From Paenibacillus_E allorhizoplanae (GTDB lineage Bacteria; Bacillota; Bacilli; Paenibacillales; NBRC-103111): 64,000 bases of DNA. The DNA is taken from NCBI RefSeq assembly GCF_927798215.1, contig NZ_CAKMMW010000015.1:62001-126000 (forward strand). The letters run 5' to 3'. The notes under the pieces were generated by a model. That model saw only the letters and a program-made list of their open reading frames with translations. It searched no databases and had not been told where the DNA came from. Positions 18,708 through 26,359 of this stretch are shown piece by piece. Position 1 is the stretch's first letter, and each line of letters starts with the position of its first letter. Made by a program: the position numbers and the translations under genes.

Positions 18708-19866
18708 CGGACCGAACCCCCTTTGCAGGCTTCGGCAACTCGGTGTTGGCGATGAGTTCTCCAAATGGACTTACGTAATTCGCAGATGTGGTCGTCCGTT
18801 TCTCATTTGATTTTAAAGGCAAATGCGGGAACAGCAGCTCCGCTGTCCGATAAGCCTCCTCCAGGTGTGGGTAACCAGAGAAAATAAACGTCTCAATACC
18901 TAGGTCCGCATACTCTTTCATTCGTGCCGCAACCGTCTCCGGATCACCGACCAAAGCTGTCCCTGCACCTCCGCGCACAAGCCCGATGCCCGCCCACAGA
19001 TTAGGACTAATTTCCAACTTGGTCCGATCACCCTTGTGCAGCTCTGCCATACGGCGTTGGCCTACAGAGTCCATGCTGGCAAATATTTTTTGCGCAGAAG
19101 CAATGGTTTCATCATCCAGATGGGAAATGAGGCGATTGGCATCAGCCCACGCTTCCTCTGAGGTTTCACGTACGATGACATGCAATCGAATACCAAACTT
19201 CACCGTGCGGCCGCGCTTGGCTGCAGCTTCGCGAACTGTTTTAATTTTCTCAGCGACTTGAGCTGGCGGCTCTCCCCACGTTAAGTACACATCGACATGA
19301 TCTGCTGCTACTTCGATCCCAGCTGGTGAGGAGCCTCCGAAATAGATCGGGGGATATGGCGCTTGGATTGGCGGATAAACAATCTTCCCGCCTTTAACTT
19401 TCAAATGTTCCCCTGTGAAATCGACTTGCTCTCCGGCCAACTCTTTGCGCCAAATGTGCAGGAATTCGTCGGTCAACTTATAGCGGGCATCATGCTCCAG
19501 GAAGAGTCCCTCCGCTTCAAGCTCTTTTGCATCGCCGCCCGTGACGACGTTGATTAATAAGCGACCCTCTGATAACCGATCGAAGGTGGAAGCCATTCTG
19601 GCCGAAAGGGTCGGCGACATCAAGCCCGGTCTAACCGCGACTAGGAATTTCAGTCGCTCTGTCACGGGAATCAAGGAAGATGCCACAACCCATGCATCCT
19701 CGCAAGATCTGCCCGTCGGCAACAGGACGCCACCATAGCCTAGTTGATCAGCCGCTTGCGCAATCTGCTTCATATAGCCATAATCGACTGCGCGTGCCCC
19801 TTTCGTTGTTCCAATGTATCTGCTGTCTCCGTGTGTCGGAATGAACCAGAATACTTCCATCTTCAT
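18676..19866 (-). CDS. ssuD: FMNH2-dependent alkanesulfonate monooxygenase
   Basis: 396 residues, the luciferase-like TIM-barrel flavin monooxygenase family. Characteristic stretches are FWFIPTHGDSRYIGT at the N-terminus, LPTGRSCEDAWVVASSLIP, RPGLMSPTLSARMASTFDRL and LLINVVTGGD. SsuD cleaves alkanesulfonates to an aldehyde and sulfite for sulfur assimilation and needs reduced flavin from a partner reductase. No SsuE-like reductase gene is present in the window. Two closely spaced ATGs (19866 and 19860) follow GGGAG; either could be used. Confidence 0.93.
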   Translation of the reverse strand: MKMEVFWFIPTHGDSRYIGTTKGARAVDYGYMKQIAQAADQLGYGGVLLPTGRSCEDAWVVASSLIPVTERLKFLVAVRPGLMSPTLSARMASTFDRLSEGRLLINVVTGGDAKELEAEGLFLEHDARYKLTDEFLHIWRKELAGEQVDFTGEHLKVKGGKIVYPPIQAPYPPIYFGGSSPAGIEVAADHVDVYLTWGEPPAQVAEKIKTVREAAAKRGRTVKFGIRLHVIVRETSEEAWADANRLISHLDDETIASAQKIFASMDSVGQRRMAELHKGDRTKLEISPNLWAGIGLVRGGAGTALVGDPETVAARMKEYADLGIETFIFSGYPHLEEAYRTAELLFPHLPLKSNEKRTTTSANYVSPFGELIANTELPKPAKGVRSDDNQPVKVSG

Positions 19867-19898
19867 CGTCTCCCTTATCCTTTATAAGTAGCTCGAAC

Positions 19899-20912
19899 CT
19901 ATTTCGTAGCTGGCAATACGGCGTCTTTCACTTTAATTTCTTTCGGAATTAGTCCTAGTTTAAAAAAGGTATCAGCGATTTTCTGTTGTTCATTGATCAA
20001 AGCATCATCGATTGGTTGAATCCCGTAAGCTCTGCGTTTTGCCGCGCGTTCCAGGGAAGGTACATCAATTCCCAACTGCGGGGACAACGTTTCGGCAAGC
20101 TCTTTCGGATGATCTTTGGACCATGTATCTACTTTGGCTAATTGATCTAGTACAATCTTGACGGTCTCCTTATTGTTTTCTGCGTAGTTGCGAGTAGCTA
20201 GATAAAACTCATGATTGGCAACGGTGTCTTTGCCGTCAGCCAAGATTTTCGCTTTGGCAGACGTTTCTGCTGCTGAGAAGAAGGGATCCCAGATGACCCA
20301 AGCATCGACGCTGCCTTTCTCAAACGCTGCTCTCGCATCTGCCGGGGGAAGGAAAACCACCTGAATATCTTCATATTTCAAACCAGCTTTTTCGAGCTGC
20401 TTCACTAACAAGTAATGTACGTTGGAACCTTTATTCAAGGCGACCTTCTTGCCTTTCAGTTCAGCTACGGATTTAATCTCCGACTTCTCTGGAATGAGGA
20501 TTGCTTCACTAGCTGGGCTTGCCGGTTCATGCCCTAAGTAAACGAGCGGTGTCCCTGCAGCCTGTGCAAAAATCGGCGGCGCTTCACCGGTATGCCCCAC
20601 GTCAATACTGCCAACATTCATCGCTTCTAGCAATTGAGGACCACCTGGGAACTCCGTCCATTGAATGGTGATGCCTTTTTCTTTTAATGCTTTATCTAGC
20701 TCCCCGTTCGCTTTCAGGAAGTTCACTGTACCGTATTTCTGATAGCCAATGCGTAATGTCGTGCTTTTCTCTGATTTTGTTGTAGTGGTAGCTGCAGGCG
20801 CTTTCGTATCGTCAGCAGTACCTGTTGTCGACTTGGAAGCCGCTCCGCAACCGCTCAACACCGTAACTAGCAAAGTGGATAAAACGAAACTCATGATTAG
20901 ATTTTTTTTCAT
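19899..20912 (-). CDS. ssuA: Sulfonate-binding lipoprotein of ABC transporter
   Basis: 337 residues with a lipoprotein signal (TVLSGCG, Cys about 22) and the SsuA/TauA two-lobe fold: LRIGYQKYGTVNFLKANGEL, VDVGHTGEAPPIFAQAAGTP, LKGKKVALNKGSNVHYL and VDAWVIWDPFFSAAE. It captures sulfonates outside the membrane and hands them to SsuC/SsuB. It is the first gene of the operon, with GGGGGC six bases before the ATG. The leader contains a terminator-like structure (20970-21018) downstream of a promoter, which suggests premature-termination control. Confidence 0.9.
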   Translation of the reverse strand: MKKNLIMSFVLSTLLVTVLSGCGAASKSTTGTADDTKAPAATTTTKSEKSTTLRIGYQKYGTVNFLKANGELDKALKEKGITIQWTEFPGGPQLLEAMNVGSIDVGHTGEAPPIFAQAAGTPLVYLGHEPASPASEAILIPEKSEIKSVAELKGKKVALNKGSNVHYLLVKQLEKAGLKYEDIQVVFLPPADARAAFEKGSVDAWVIWDPFFSAAETSAKAKILADGKDTVANHEFYLATRNYAENNKETVKIVLDQLAKVDTWSKDHPKELAETLSPQLGIDVPSLERAAKRRAYGIQPIDDALINEQQKIADTFFKLGLIPKEIKVKDAVLPATK

Positions 20913-20969
20913 GATAAAGCCCCCTTATTTCTTATATGGTTTTCTTTACAGCACGCACCGATTGGATAC

Positions 20970-21018
20970 AAAAAAGAGACACAGCTCTCCCCCTTCATGG
21001 AAGTTTCGCTTGTGTCTC
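20970..21018 (-). promoter_or_regulatory. Candidate transcription attenuator in the ssu leader
   Basis: On the minus strand GAGACACA pairs with TGTGTCTC and is followed by TTTTTT, with an inner CTTC/GAAG hairpin inside the loop. Just upstream is a second small hairpin CCGG-ACCA-CCGG (21019-21030). It lies about 55 nt before ssuA and downstream of the promoter, so it would stop transcription unless disrupted. The conserved S-box (SAM-I) core was looked for and not found. Confidence 0.6.
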
Positions 21019-21066
21019 CGGTGGTCCGGTCGATACATAATTATTCTGATAAGATTACTTGGTTTT

Positions 21067-21095
21067 AATTTATCAGCATTCTTGATGTTCGTCAA
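21067..21095 (-). promoter_or_regulatory. Sigma-A-type promoter of the ssu operon
   Basis: TTGACG (21090-21095) and TAAATT (21067-21072) are separated by exactly 17 nt on the minus strand. The predicted leader to the ssuA start is about 150 nt. Confidence 0.65.
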
Positions 21096-21234
21096 TAGTT
21101 TTATTAGAAATAAAATTGTGCTACTGGCGGTTGCCTATGGTTTTAGTGAAAATGGAGGGGGAATCCCCGGTCAGTTGGCGACTCCCACCTTATCAAGTCC
21201 TTGCTTGAGAGCACGAGGAGGCCTGCTAACAGTT

Positions 21235-21424
21235 TAAATGGAGAATCTACAGTTAAATTCTGCGATTCCTTCGGGTTTCGGGGTTTAGATGGAAAAAGTC
21301 CAGTTATTTTAACCGATATTTAAGTAACTGGGCAAAATTCAGGATATTACCTGTGGGAAATACAGCTAGTTCATCAAATTGGTTAACTCCGGCTCAAATG
21401 GATGGAGGAATTCCAGTTAAATTG
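21235..21424. repeat. Degenerate tandem intergenic repeat (about 60-nt units), copy A
   Basis: Three or four diverged units each carry a core like TTTAGATGGAAAAAGTCCAG or GAGGAATTCCAGTTAAATT, spaced roughly 50-65 nt. The same core recurs at 60105-60310. No ORF or hairpin explains it. The remaining sequence 21131-21234 shows nothing recognisable. Confidence 0.5.
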
Positions 21425-21455
21425 AAAAGCCAACCACCTCAACCGGCAGTTGGCC
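21425..21455 (-). terminator. Terminator after selO
   Basis: GCCAAC pairs with GTTGGC around a short loop on the minus strand, followed by TTTTC, twelve bases beyond the selO stop. Confidence 0.6.
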
Positions 21456-21466
21456 CTCTCCCTTAC

Positions 21467-22954
21467 TCAAGTCCCACAAAACGTTTGATACGCACAAGCC
21501 GAAGGTTCCGGCGGCGCGGCATACTCCTCTTGCTCAGGTGCGTGTGCGAAGGGGTTCGCAAGCATAGCAAGCAGTCGCTCCATCACACTATTGTCACCAT
21601 GTTCGACTGCAGCTTCTAGCGCTGCTTCTACCCGATGATTGCGCGGAATGACGGCAGGATTGCTGCTGCGCATCAATTGCTGTGAAGCCGTTTGGTCTTC
21701 CTGTTGTCTGCCTAGTCTTGCCTGCCACTGTTCCTGCCAAAGGGCAAATTCCGGCGTGCCGAACAGGACTGATTCTTTTATTTTATCAAACGTCAATGCT
21801 AAGAAAGTATTCGTATAATCCGCACTTGTCTTCTCCATCATGCTTAGCAAGCCTTCGATCAACGCAAGATCTTCCTGCTCTTCATTAAAGATCCCTAGCT
21901 TCGCTCTCATTCCTGTGAGCCACGCTTGTTGATATGTCGTGGAAAATTCGGACAGCGCACCCTCGGCTAGCTTGATTGCTTGCTCCTCGTCAGTATGCAG
22001 CAGCGGCAACAGTGTTTCTGCAAATCTAGCGAGATTCCATACGGCAATACGCGGTTGGTTGCCATAGGCGTAGCGGCCATGCGTGTCAATGGAGCTGAAC
22101 ACCGTGGCAGGGTCATAGGCATCCATGAAGGCACAAGGACCATAATCAATCGTTTCTCCGCTGATCGCCATATTATCGGTATTCATCACGCCGTGAATAA
22201 AGCCAACGAGCTGCCATTTCGTAATGAGCTTGGCCTGACGTTTAATCACTTCCTGAAGGAACTGAAGGTAGCGTTGCTCACTTCCATTCTCACTTGCATC
22301 AACTTCAGGGTAATGTCTCTGTATGGTGTAATCCGCAAGTGCCTGAGTATCCTCAATAGTGCCATATTGAGCAGCATATTGAAAAGTACCAACCCGAATA
22401 TGACTTGCCGCTATGCGTGTCAGAACTGCACCAGGCAGCTCGGTTTCACGGTAAATAACATCACCCGTTGTTACTACAGCTAAGCTTCGCGTCGTAGGAA
22501 TGCCAAGTCCGACCATCGCTTCGCTAATGATATATTCACGCAGCATCGGTCCAAGGGCTGCGCGGCCATCGCCTCGACGGGAGTAGGGTGTTCTGCCTGA
22601 ACCTTTCAGCTGAACATCCACCCGCTCACCTTGCGGAGTCATTTGTTCGCCCAGTAGGATTGCGCGGCCATCTCCCAGCATATTGAAATGTCCGAATTGA
22701 TGAGCTGCATAAGCTTGCGCAAGCGGTATCGAACCTTCTGGTATGTGATTGCCAGTGAGCGTAGCAACACCTTCTTCACTTCGCAATGCCGAAGCATTCA
22801 ACCCCAGCGCTTCTGCCAATGGCTCATTCAGAACGATCAACTTCGGTGCGCGTCCAGGGGTAGGGTTCACCTTCGTAAAGAAGGTTTGCGGCAGATGTGC
22901 ATAGCTGTTATCAAAGTTCCAGCCTGTATTTTGTTTTGCAATATGATCTGTCAT
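21467..22954 (-). CDS. selO: Protein adenylyltransferase SelO (YdiU/UPF0061)
   Basis: About 495 residues. The pseudokinase-like SelO fold is clear: FFTKVNPTPGRAPKLIVLN, AHQFGHFNMLGDGRAILLGE, VQLKGSGRTPYSRRGDGRA and GVMNTDNMAISGETIDYGP (metal-binding Asn/Asp). The protein ends in TFCGT, with the conserved Cys three residues from the end where some homologues carry selenocysteine. SelO transfers AMP to Ser/Thr/Tyr of target proteins. The ATG at 22954 is chosen because AGGAG lies six bases upstream; the longer frame begins inside the leader. Confidence 0.92.
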   Translation of the reverse strand: MTDHIAKQNTGWNFDNSYAHLPQTFFTKVNPTPGRAPKLIVLNEPLAEALGLNASALRSEEGVATLTGNHIPEGSIPLAQAYAAHQFGHFNMLGDGRAILLGEQMTPQGERVDVQLKGSGRTPYSRRGDGRAALGPMLREYIISEAMVGLGIPTTRSLAVVTTGDVIYRETELPGAVLTRIAASHIRVGTFQYAAQYGTIEDTQALADYTIQRHYPEVDASENGSEQRYLQFLQEVIKRQAKLITKWQLVGFIHGVMNTDNMAISGETIDYGPCAFMDAYDPATVFSSIDTHGRYAYGNQPRIAVWNLARFAETLLPLLHTDEEQAIKLAEGALSEFSTTYQQAWLTGMRAKLGIFNEEQEDLALIEGLLSMMEKTSADYTNTFLALTFDKIKESVLFGTPEFALWQEQWQARLGRQQEDQTASQQLMRSSNPAVIPRNHRVEAALEAAVEHGDNSVMERLLAMLANPFAHAPEQEEYAAPPEPSACAYQTFCGT

Positions 22955-23010
22955 CTTATCTCCTCTTTCTTGCTCCAACATCCTGTTTGCTCAATTATAT
23001 CATAGTCGAC

Positions 23011-23047
23011 AAAAAAACCTCTTCATAAGCATCATCGAAGAGGTTTT
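23011..23047 (-). terminator. Terminator after the DinB gene
   Basis: AAAACCTCTTC pairs with GAAGAGGTTTT around a 10-nt loop, with T7 following on the minus strand. It separates the DinB gene from selO. Confidence 0.85.
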
Positions 23048-23075
23048 CCCTTTTAATTAGTTTCTATTACTGATG

Positions 23076-23543
23076 TTAAATTGAAAATCGTTTTAATGTG
23101 GTTATCGCATTAAAATGCATGCCCTCGTGATATAACGTGAAATTTAAGAACTCCCCAATTGTACTTAGGAGTAATCCACTACCTGTTGTGAATGGCTTAG
23201 CCACGCTTTCATCCAAGCGATCCTGTAAGATACTCTGAATCCGTTTGGGTTGCTCAGCAAGCAACGCAAGTAATTCTTCAAGCGAAGGGAGTTCCTCGTT
23301 CCAATCTGCGGGTTTGGTACCTTTTGCAAATAACCGATCAAAATTCTCAGGCAGTTGTAAAGGCTCGCCAGCAAAATGAAAAGCAAACTTCTCTTGAACC
23401 GTGTAAATATGTCCCAAATTCCATCGGATGTTATTATTAAATCCTTCAGGTATGTGGTCTATTGTGTTTTCCGATAGCCCTGCAACCGCTTTGATGGTTG
23501 ATTGACGAATAAAATCCAGTTGTTTGAGCGTGATTTGCTCCAT
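23076..23543 (-). CDS. DinB-family four-helix protein
   Basis: About 155 residues of the DinB/YfiT-like four-helix bundle, recognisable from IRWNLGHIYTVQEKFAF (first metal His) and FTLYHEGMHFNAITTL (later His pair). The family includes damage-inducible and thiol-related hydrolases or transferases; a specific reaction cannot be assigned. The start is the ATG at 23543 after GAGGATATC. The frame is open 51 codons further upstream, but that part overlaps a relic of another gene (23561-23650) and should not be annotated as protein. Confidence 0.8.
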   Translation of the reverse strand: MEQITLKQLDFIRQSTIKAVAGLSENTIDHIPEGFNNNIRWNLGHIYTVQEKFAFHFAGEPLQLPENFDRLFAKGTKPADWNEELPSLEELLALLAEQPKRIQSILQDRLDESVAKPFTTGSGLLLSTIGEFLNFTLYHEGMHFNAITTLKRFSI

Positions 23544-23560
23544 AAGATATCCTCGCTTTT

Positions 23561-23650
23561 TTACTCTACTGTAGCACGTTTCCAGCAAGCTTGCGCCACA
23601 TTTTTCAAAATCAAGGCTTGCTCCCACCGACTGGAGAGCTCCCTGTGGCT
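23561..23650 (-). pseudogene. Relic of the 3' end of a sugar isomerase/epimerase-like gene
   Basis: In a different frame from the DinB ORF this minus-strand segment encodes RELSSRWEQALILKNVAQAC followed by WKRATVE and a stop. That matches the C-terminus of the TIM-barrel gene at 36124-36990. 23575-23638 is identical to 36138-36201 over 64 nt. Only about the last 30 codons remain, with no start, so it is a gene fragment left by duplication or recombination. Confidence 0.8.
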
Positions 23651-23666
23651 GCCGCCGATATATTTT

Positions 23667-23693
23667 AAAAAAAGAGCCTACACATGTAGGCTC
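23667..23693 (-). terminator. Terminator after the stalk-domain gene
   Basis: GAGCCTAC pairs with GTAGGCTC around ATGT on the minus strand, followed by T7. It lies 17 nt past the stop at 23710. Confidence 0.88.
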
Positions 23694-23709
23694 CAATTGG
23701 AACGAAAGG

Positions 23710-24558
23710 TTATTCTTCTTCGTAAATGACGACTGATTGGGTCTCGTCTTCCCATTTAACCGTTGCTTTCAATGACTCGCTAATGAAACGAACTGGCACA
23801 ACCGTATTGCCTTCAACGATCGTTGCAGGAACCTCTAAAATAACTTCTTTACCGTCTACTAAAGCCTTCGTGCTGTCGATAAAGAGTTTAACACTAACAC
23901 CGTCTCGTGTAACCGTTACAGAACGCTCTTCTGCGTCCCACTTCACTTCAGCTTTTAACGCTTCCGAAATGGCACGGAATGGAACTAGTGTGCTGCCATC
24001 TTTAATGAATGGATTCACTTCCAAGGATGGTTGCTCACCATTCACGTATAAGAATACACCTTTTTTCCCTAACTTGTGATAAAGCTTAGTTAGCTTTTTA
24101 TAGGAATTGATGTTTTTAAGGTTTACCTTAACTGCTTCCTTTTGAACATAAACCGCATCCGTTACACTTCCCTGCTCGTCCAATACGTCAGCAACAGCTG
24201 CTAACGCAGCATCTCTATCCGTAATTAAATCAAGTTCAGCCTTTAATTCAGCACTAATGTGAGCACCATAGTTAGTCAAAAGTAGATCGGCAATAACAGC
24301 TCCAGCAGGCTTATTTTTCACATTTTCTAACGCATTAAGTAGACCTTTATAACCATTCTTACCTTGGCCATATGTATCGGAAGTGACCGTTGCATCCGTA
24401 CTTCCATTGACATTTACATTGATTTCTACGTCTGTTTTGGACCCATTAGCTTTATCCGCACTGTTACTATTCTCGGATTTGGCGAATGCTGATCCAGCCA
24501 TAAGGCTTGTTGCCACGATGCAGGAAGCTGTAATCATCCATGTTTTTTTCATTTTCAT
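23710..24558 (-). CDS. Secreted protein with copper amine oxidase N-terminal-like (stalk) domain
   Basis: 282 residues with a signal peptide ending near GSAFAKSEN. Residues 35-165 are an Asn/Ser-rich stretch and a helical region. Residues 170-282 form a 'copper amine oxidase N-terminal' domain with two similar halves: LVPFRAISEALKAEVKWD and VVPVRFISESLKATVKWE. Despite the Pfam name this domain has no oxidase activity and is common in exported Paenibacillaceae proteins, probably as a wall-associated or structural module. AAAGGAG lies eight bases before the ATG. It is a single-gene unit; its biological role is unknown. Confidence 0.82.
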   Translation of the reverse strand: MKMKKTWMITASCIVATSLMAGSAFAKSENSNSADKANGSKTDVEINVNVNGSTDATVTSDTYGQGKNGYKGLLNALENVKNKPAGAVIADLLLTNYGAHISAELKAELDLITDRDAALAAVADVLDEQGSVTDAVYVQKEAVKVNLKNINSYKKLTKLYHKLGKKGVFLYVNGEQPSLEVNPFIKDGSTLVPFRAISEALKAEVKWDAEERSVTVTRDGVSVKLFIDSTKALVDGKEVILEVPATIVEGNTVVPVRFISESLKATVKWEDETQSVVIYEEE

Positions 24559-24734
24559 AAAATCGACTCCTTTTTTTATGTAGCTTATTATGGAACTTTC
24601 TCACTCTATTAGTTATTCGATAGATTTCCTGATTTTGGATGGGTCGTATTAATATAATTTATTTTCAATATTATAGCGCCGTAGAGGATGCTGTTGTTTC
24701 CCACTTTGCGCTCTTAGGTTTGGAAGCGTAGAAA

Positions 24735-24772
24735 AAAATAACCACAAGCGAGAGGTTAGTCTCGATTGTGGT
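24735..24772 (-). terminator. Cassette terminator 4 (after LRR pseudogene)
   Basis: On the minus strand ACCACAAtCGAG pairs with CTCGcTTGTGGT, ending in TATTTTTTT. Its loop and arms resemble the terminator at 25472-25509. The rest of the gap 24559-24734 shows no gene. Confidence 0.8.
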
Positions 24773-24797
24773 CCCCTATCACTCTGACAAGACTGTT

Positions 24798-25470
24798 TTA
24801 CTCTTCCACTAGACTTCCATTTAAGGCGTTAATTGTTCTTAAACCTACATTTCTAACCTGTAAAGTTTCCCCTTTGACAAGTACATTTGGGTTATGTTTA
24901 CTAAGTTCGAGCACTTGTTCTTCCTTCATTTGGGAGATAAGAATTTCTTCTTAGCTTGGAAATTGACGATTCAAATTTGTAATATCGACTTGAACATTAC
25001 AATTTCGGACAATGCAGTTTCATTAGAATTGCCAATCACGGCTATTGCCTCAATACCTTGAAATGTTTGTACGGTTCGTAAATCCAGTTTCTTACTACCG
25101 TCAATCCACATCCATGTAATTCGGCTATTATCACCTGTAAACCGTTCAAGGCTGCAACAACCCAAAAGCCTCATTTTTTTTAAACTTCTTACTTGAGACG
25201 TGTTCCCCAATTCTTTGAATCTACCTTGTACTATTCCAAGGGACTCCAAAGGCACTCGGTTCCACTTTGCAAAATCGATATCCTTACTGTGTAATAGATC
25301 GAGCGATTTTAGCGTGTGACACTCAGCTATCCCGTCAATATCCTCTGTTCGGGCAGACTGAAGATCCAGCTGTTTGATGGGAGCAAGAGGCTTTATGCAG
25401 GTATTTACATGGGTTATATGTGTTATTGGTTGAATAATTGATTCATTCAGCACTGGGTGGGCGGAGGATA
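24798..25470 (-). pseudogene. Broken leucine-rich-repeat immunity-type gene
   Basis: The longest open part (24971-25470) encodes LRR-like turns such as LAPIKQLDLQSARTEDIDGI and LKSLDLLHSKDIDF. The frame ends at 24971, but a shifted frame continues the pattern as DITNLNRQFPS, is cut by TAA (24953 region) where a Leu codon would fit, then continues LISQMKEEQVLELSKHNPN to a stop at 24798-24800. So one frameshift and one nonsense change break it. No proper start is visible: the only upstream GTG sits inside the preceding terminator hairpin. It lies in the array of displaced immunity genes. The function is inferred from position only. Confidence 0.65.
25441..25461. repeat. 21-nt cassette-edge repeat, copy 1
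   Basis: ATTCATTCAGCACTGGGTGG plus one more G matches 26218-26238 with a single mismatch. It sits between the terminator of the SUKH gene and the LRR relic, at the 5' edge of that relic. Confidence 0.55.
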
Positions 25471-25471
25471 A

Positions 25472-25509
25472 AAAGAAAACCACAAGTGAGAGTTAGTCTC
25501 ATTGTGGTT
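25472..25509 (-). terminator. Cassette terminator 3 (after SUKH immunity gene)
   Basis: AACCACAAtGAG pairs with CTCActTGTGGTT on the minus strand, followed by TTCTTTTT. It is a near relative of the terminator at 24735-24772. Confidence 0.82.
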
Positions 25510-25545
25510 GAACGATTTTCTTAAATTTGTATTACCTTATAACTT

Positions 25546-25986
25546 CTACACTTCATACAGCTTATTAATTAAGTCACTGAAAGAACTACTTATAAAAGAA
25601 ATAGCTCTATCAGGGTTAGTAAACGCAATCTCATGATCCCAAAATACTACTTTTGGATTTTTGTTATTCATTCTGAAATCAAAACAAATTAGATTCCCAA
25701 ATGGATCATCTGCTATAGGAATAACATCACTTGGTAGCCTGTCTTTAACATTCTCATAGGTAGTAATAATATAATTAATACTATCATGATTGAAACTCAA
25801 CAAGTAACCAAAAACCGCTTCTTCATGATTTTCAAAATCAAATGAATCTGGTATGGGTGAACCCCCATGACTTTCACATGCAATATTGACATAATCATCT
25901 GGAAATTGAATGTTCCAATAATCCCCTACATTGACTATTTCATCTTTTGTAACCTTCTTGTCTGTAAAGTCCCAAGTTACATTCAT
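25546..25986 (-). CDS. SMI1/KNR4 (SUKH) family immunity protein
   Basis: About 146 residues with the SUKH fold: an N-terminal WNIQFPDDYVNIACESHGG (the 'LP.dY..fl...nGg' signature), then FGYLLSFN, PIADDPFGNLICFDFR and VVFWDHE. SUKH proteins neutralise cognate nuclease tips of polymorphic toxins. The gene lies 18 nt downstream of a WHH-nuclease tip relic (26005-26196), the classic toxin-immunity order. The ATG at 25986 is preferred since GGAGGGC lies just upstream; the ATG at 26001 overlaps that site. The toxin partner is only a fragment, so this is an orphan immunity gene that may still protect against neighbours carrying the toxin. Confidence 0.88.
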   Translation of the reverse strand: MNVTWDFTDKKVTKDEIVNVGDYWNIQFPDDYVNIACESHGGSPIPDSFDFENHEEAVFGYLLSFNHDSINYIITTYENVKDRLPSDVIPIADDPFGNLICFDFRMNNKNPKVVFWDHEIAFTNPDRAISFISSSFSDLINKLYEV

Positions 25987-26004
25987 TCTTTTGCCCTCCA
26001 TCTT

Positions 26005-26196
26005 TTATTCATCAGTACCACCTCTACCTGTTCTTCCTGCCCTCCCAAATCCCCATATAGATCTGCCGCCAGAATGACCAGTTTTTGCATGAATATTTGC
26101 ATCGACTAACTGCATCTTACCTGCAATTTGATGATGATGCCATGTATACATACGTTCATTTGAGGAATTTATTATACGGGGGTTACAAAGGTAAGT
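26005..26196 (-). pseudogene. Orphan toxin tip: WHH-type HNH/Endo VII nuclease C-terminus
   Basis: A 63-codon open stretch without start, ending in TAA at 26005-26007, encodes MYTWHHHQIAGKMQLVDAN and then IHAKTGHSGGRSIWGFGR. This is the C-terminal hallmark of the WHH nuclease family (HNH/Endonuclease VII superfamily) found at tips of Rhs/WapA-like toxins. An in-frame TGA stands directly upstream, and no Rhs core is attached. It precedes the SUKH gene, as in intact toxin-immunity pairs. It is too short to encode the full nuclease domain and looks like a displaced remnant. Confidence 0.8.
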
Positions 26197-26217
26197 TCAT
26201 TAGATTCTGATATAGTA

Positions 26218-26238
26218 ATTCATTCGGCACTGGGTGGG
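26218..26238. repeat. 21-nt cassette-edge repeat, copy 2
   Basis: ATTCATTCGGCACTGGGTGG plus one more G; see the copy at 25441-25461. It lies just upstream (minus-strand sense) of the WHH toxin relic. Confidence 0.55.
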
Positions 26239-26264
26239 GTCTCTTAAGAGAAAGTCCCCCACCC
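26232..26264. other. Strong inverted repeat next to cassette-edge repeat
   Basis: GGGTGGGG and CCCCACCC form a perfect 8-bp stem around a 17-nt loop containing CTCTTAAGAG, itself palindromic. No T-run follows directly on either strand. It overlaps the edge repeat and may be a recombination or structural element. Confidence 0.45.
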
Positions 26265-26315
26265 TACCCGCTCCAAATGTTTTTTTACGTCTCGAACGCA
26301 ACAGCGGCGTACAAA

Positions 26316-26352
26316 AAGAAAACCACCCTACGATGGTTAATCGCAAGGTGGT
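26316..26352 (-). terminator. Cassette terminator 2 (after lipoprotein gene)
   Basis: ACCACCTTGCGAT pairs with ATCGTAGGGTGGT on the minus strand and is followed by TTTTCTTTTT. It is almost identical in both arms to the terminator at 26951-26993. Confidence 0.88.
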
Positions 26353-26359
26353 GAGATAG

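Noticed and set aside
20970..21095. S-box (SAM-I) riboswitch upstream of ssuA
   Set aside because: The conserved GGAGGGA, GGCCC and GAA.CC.GGCAACC core segments are absent; only a terminator-like hairpin is supported.
22000..22483. 167-codon plus-strand ORF opposite selO
   Set aside because: selO is unambiguous on the minus strand; the antisense translation has no recognisable features.
23544..23696. N-terminal 51-residue extension of the DinB protein
   Set aside because: It overlaps the relic of the TIM-barrel gene's 3' end read in another frame and lacks a ribosome site; the ATG at 23543 has one.
25471..25483. GTG start at 25483 for the LRR ORF
   Set aside because: The codon lies inside the terminator hairpin of the SUKH gene and has no ribosome site, so the 170-aa ORF is not an intact gene.
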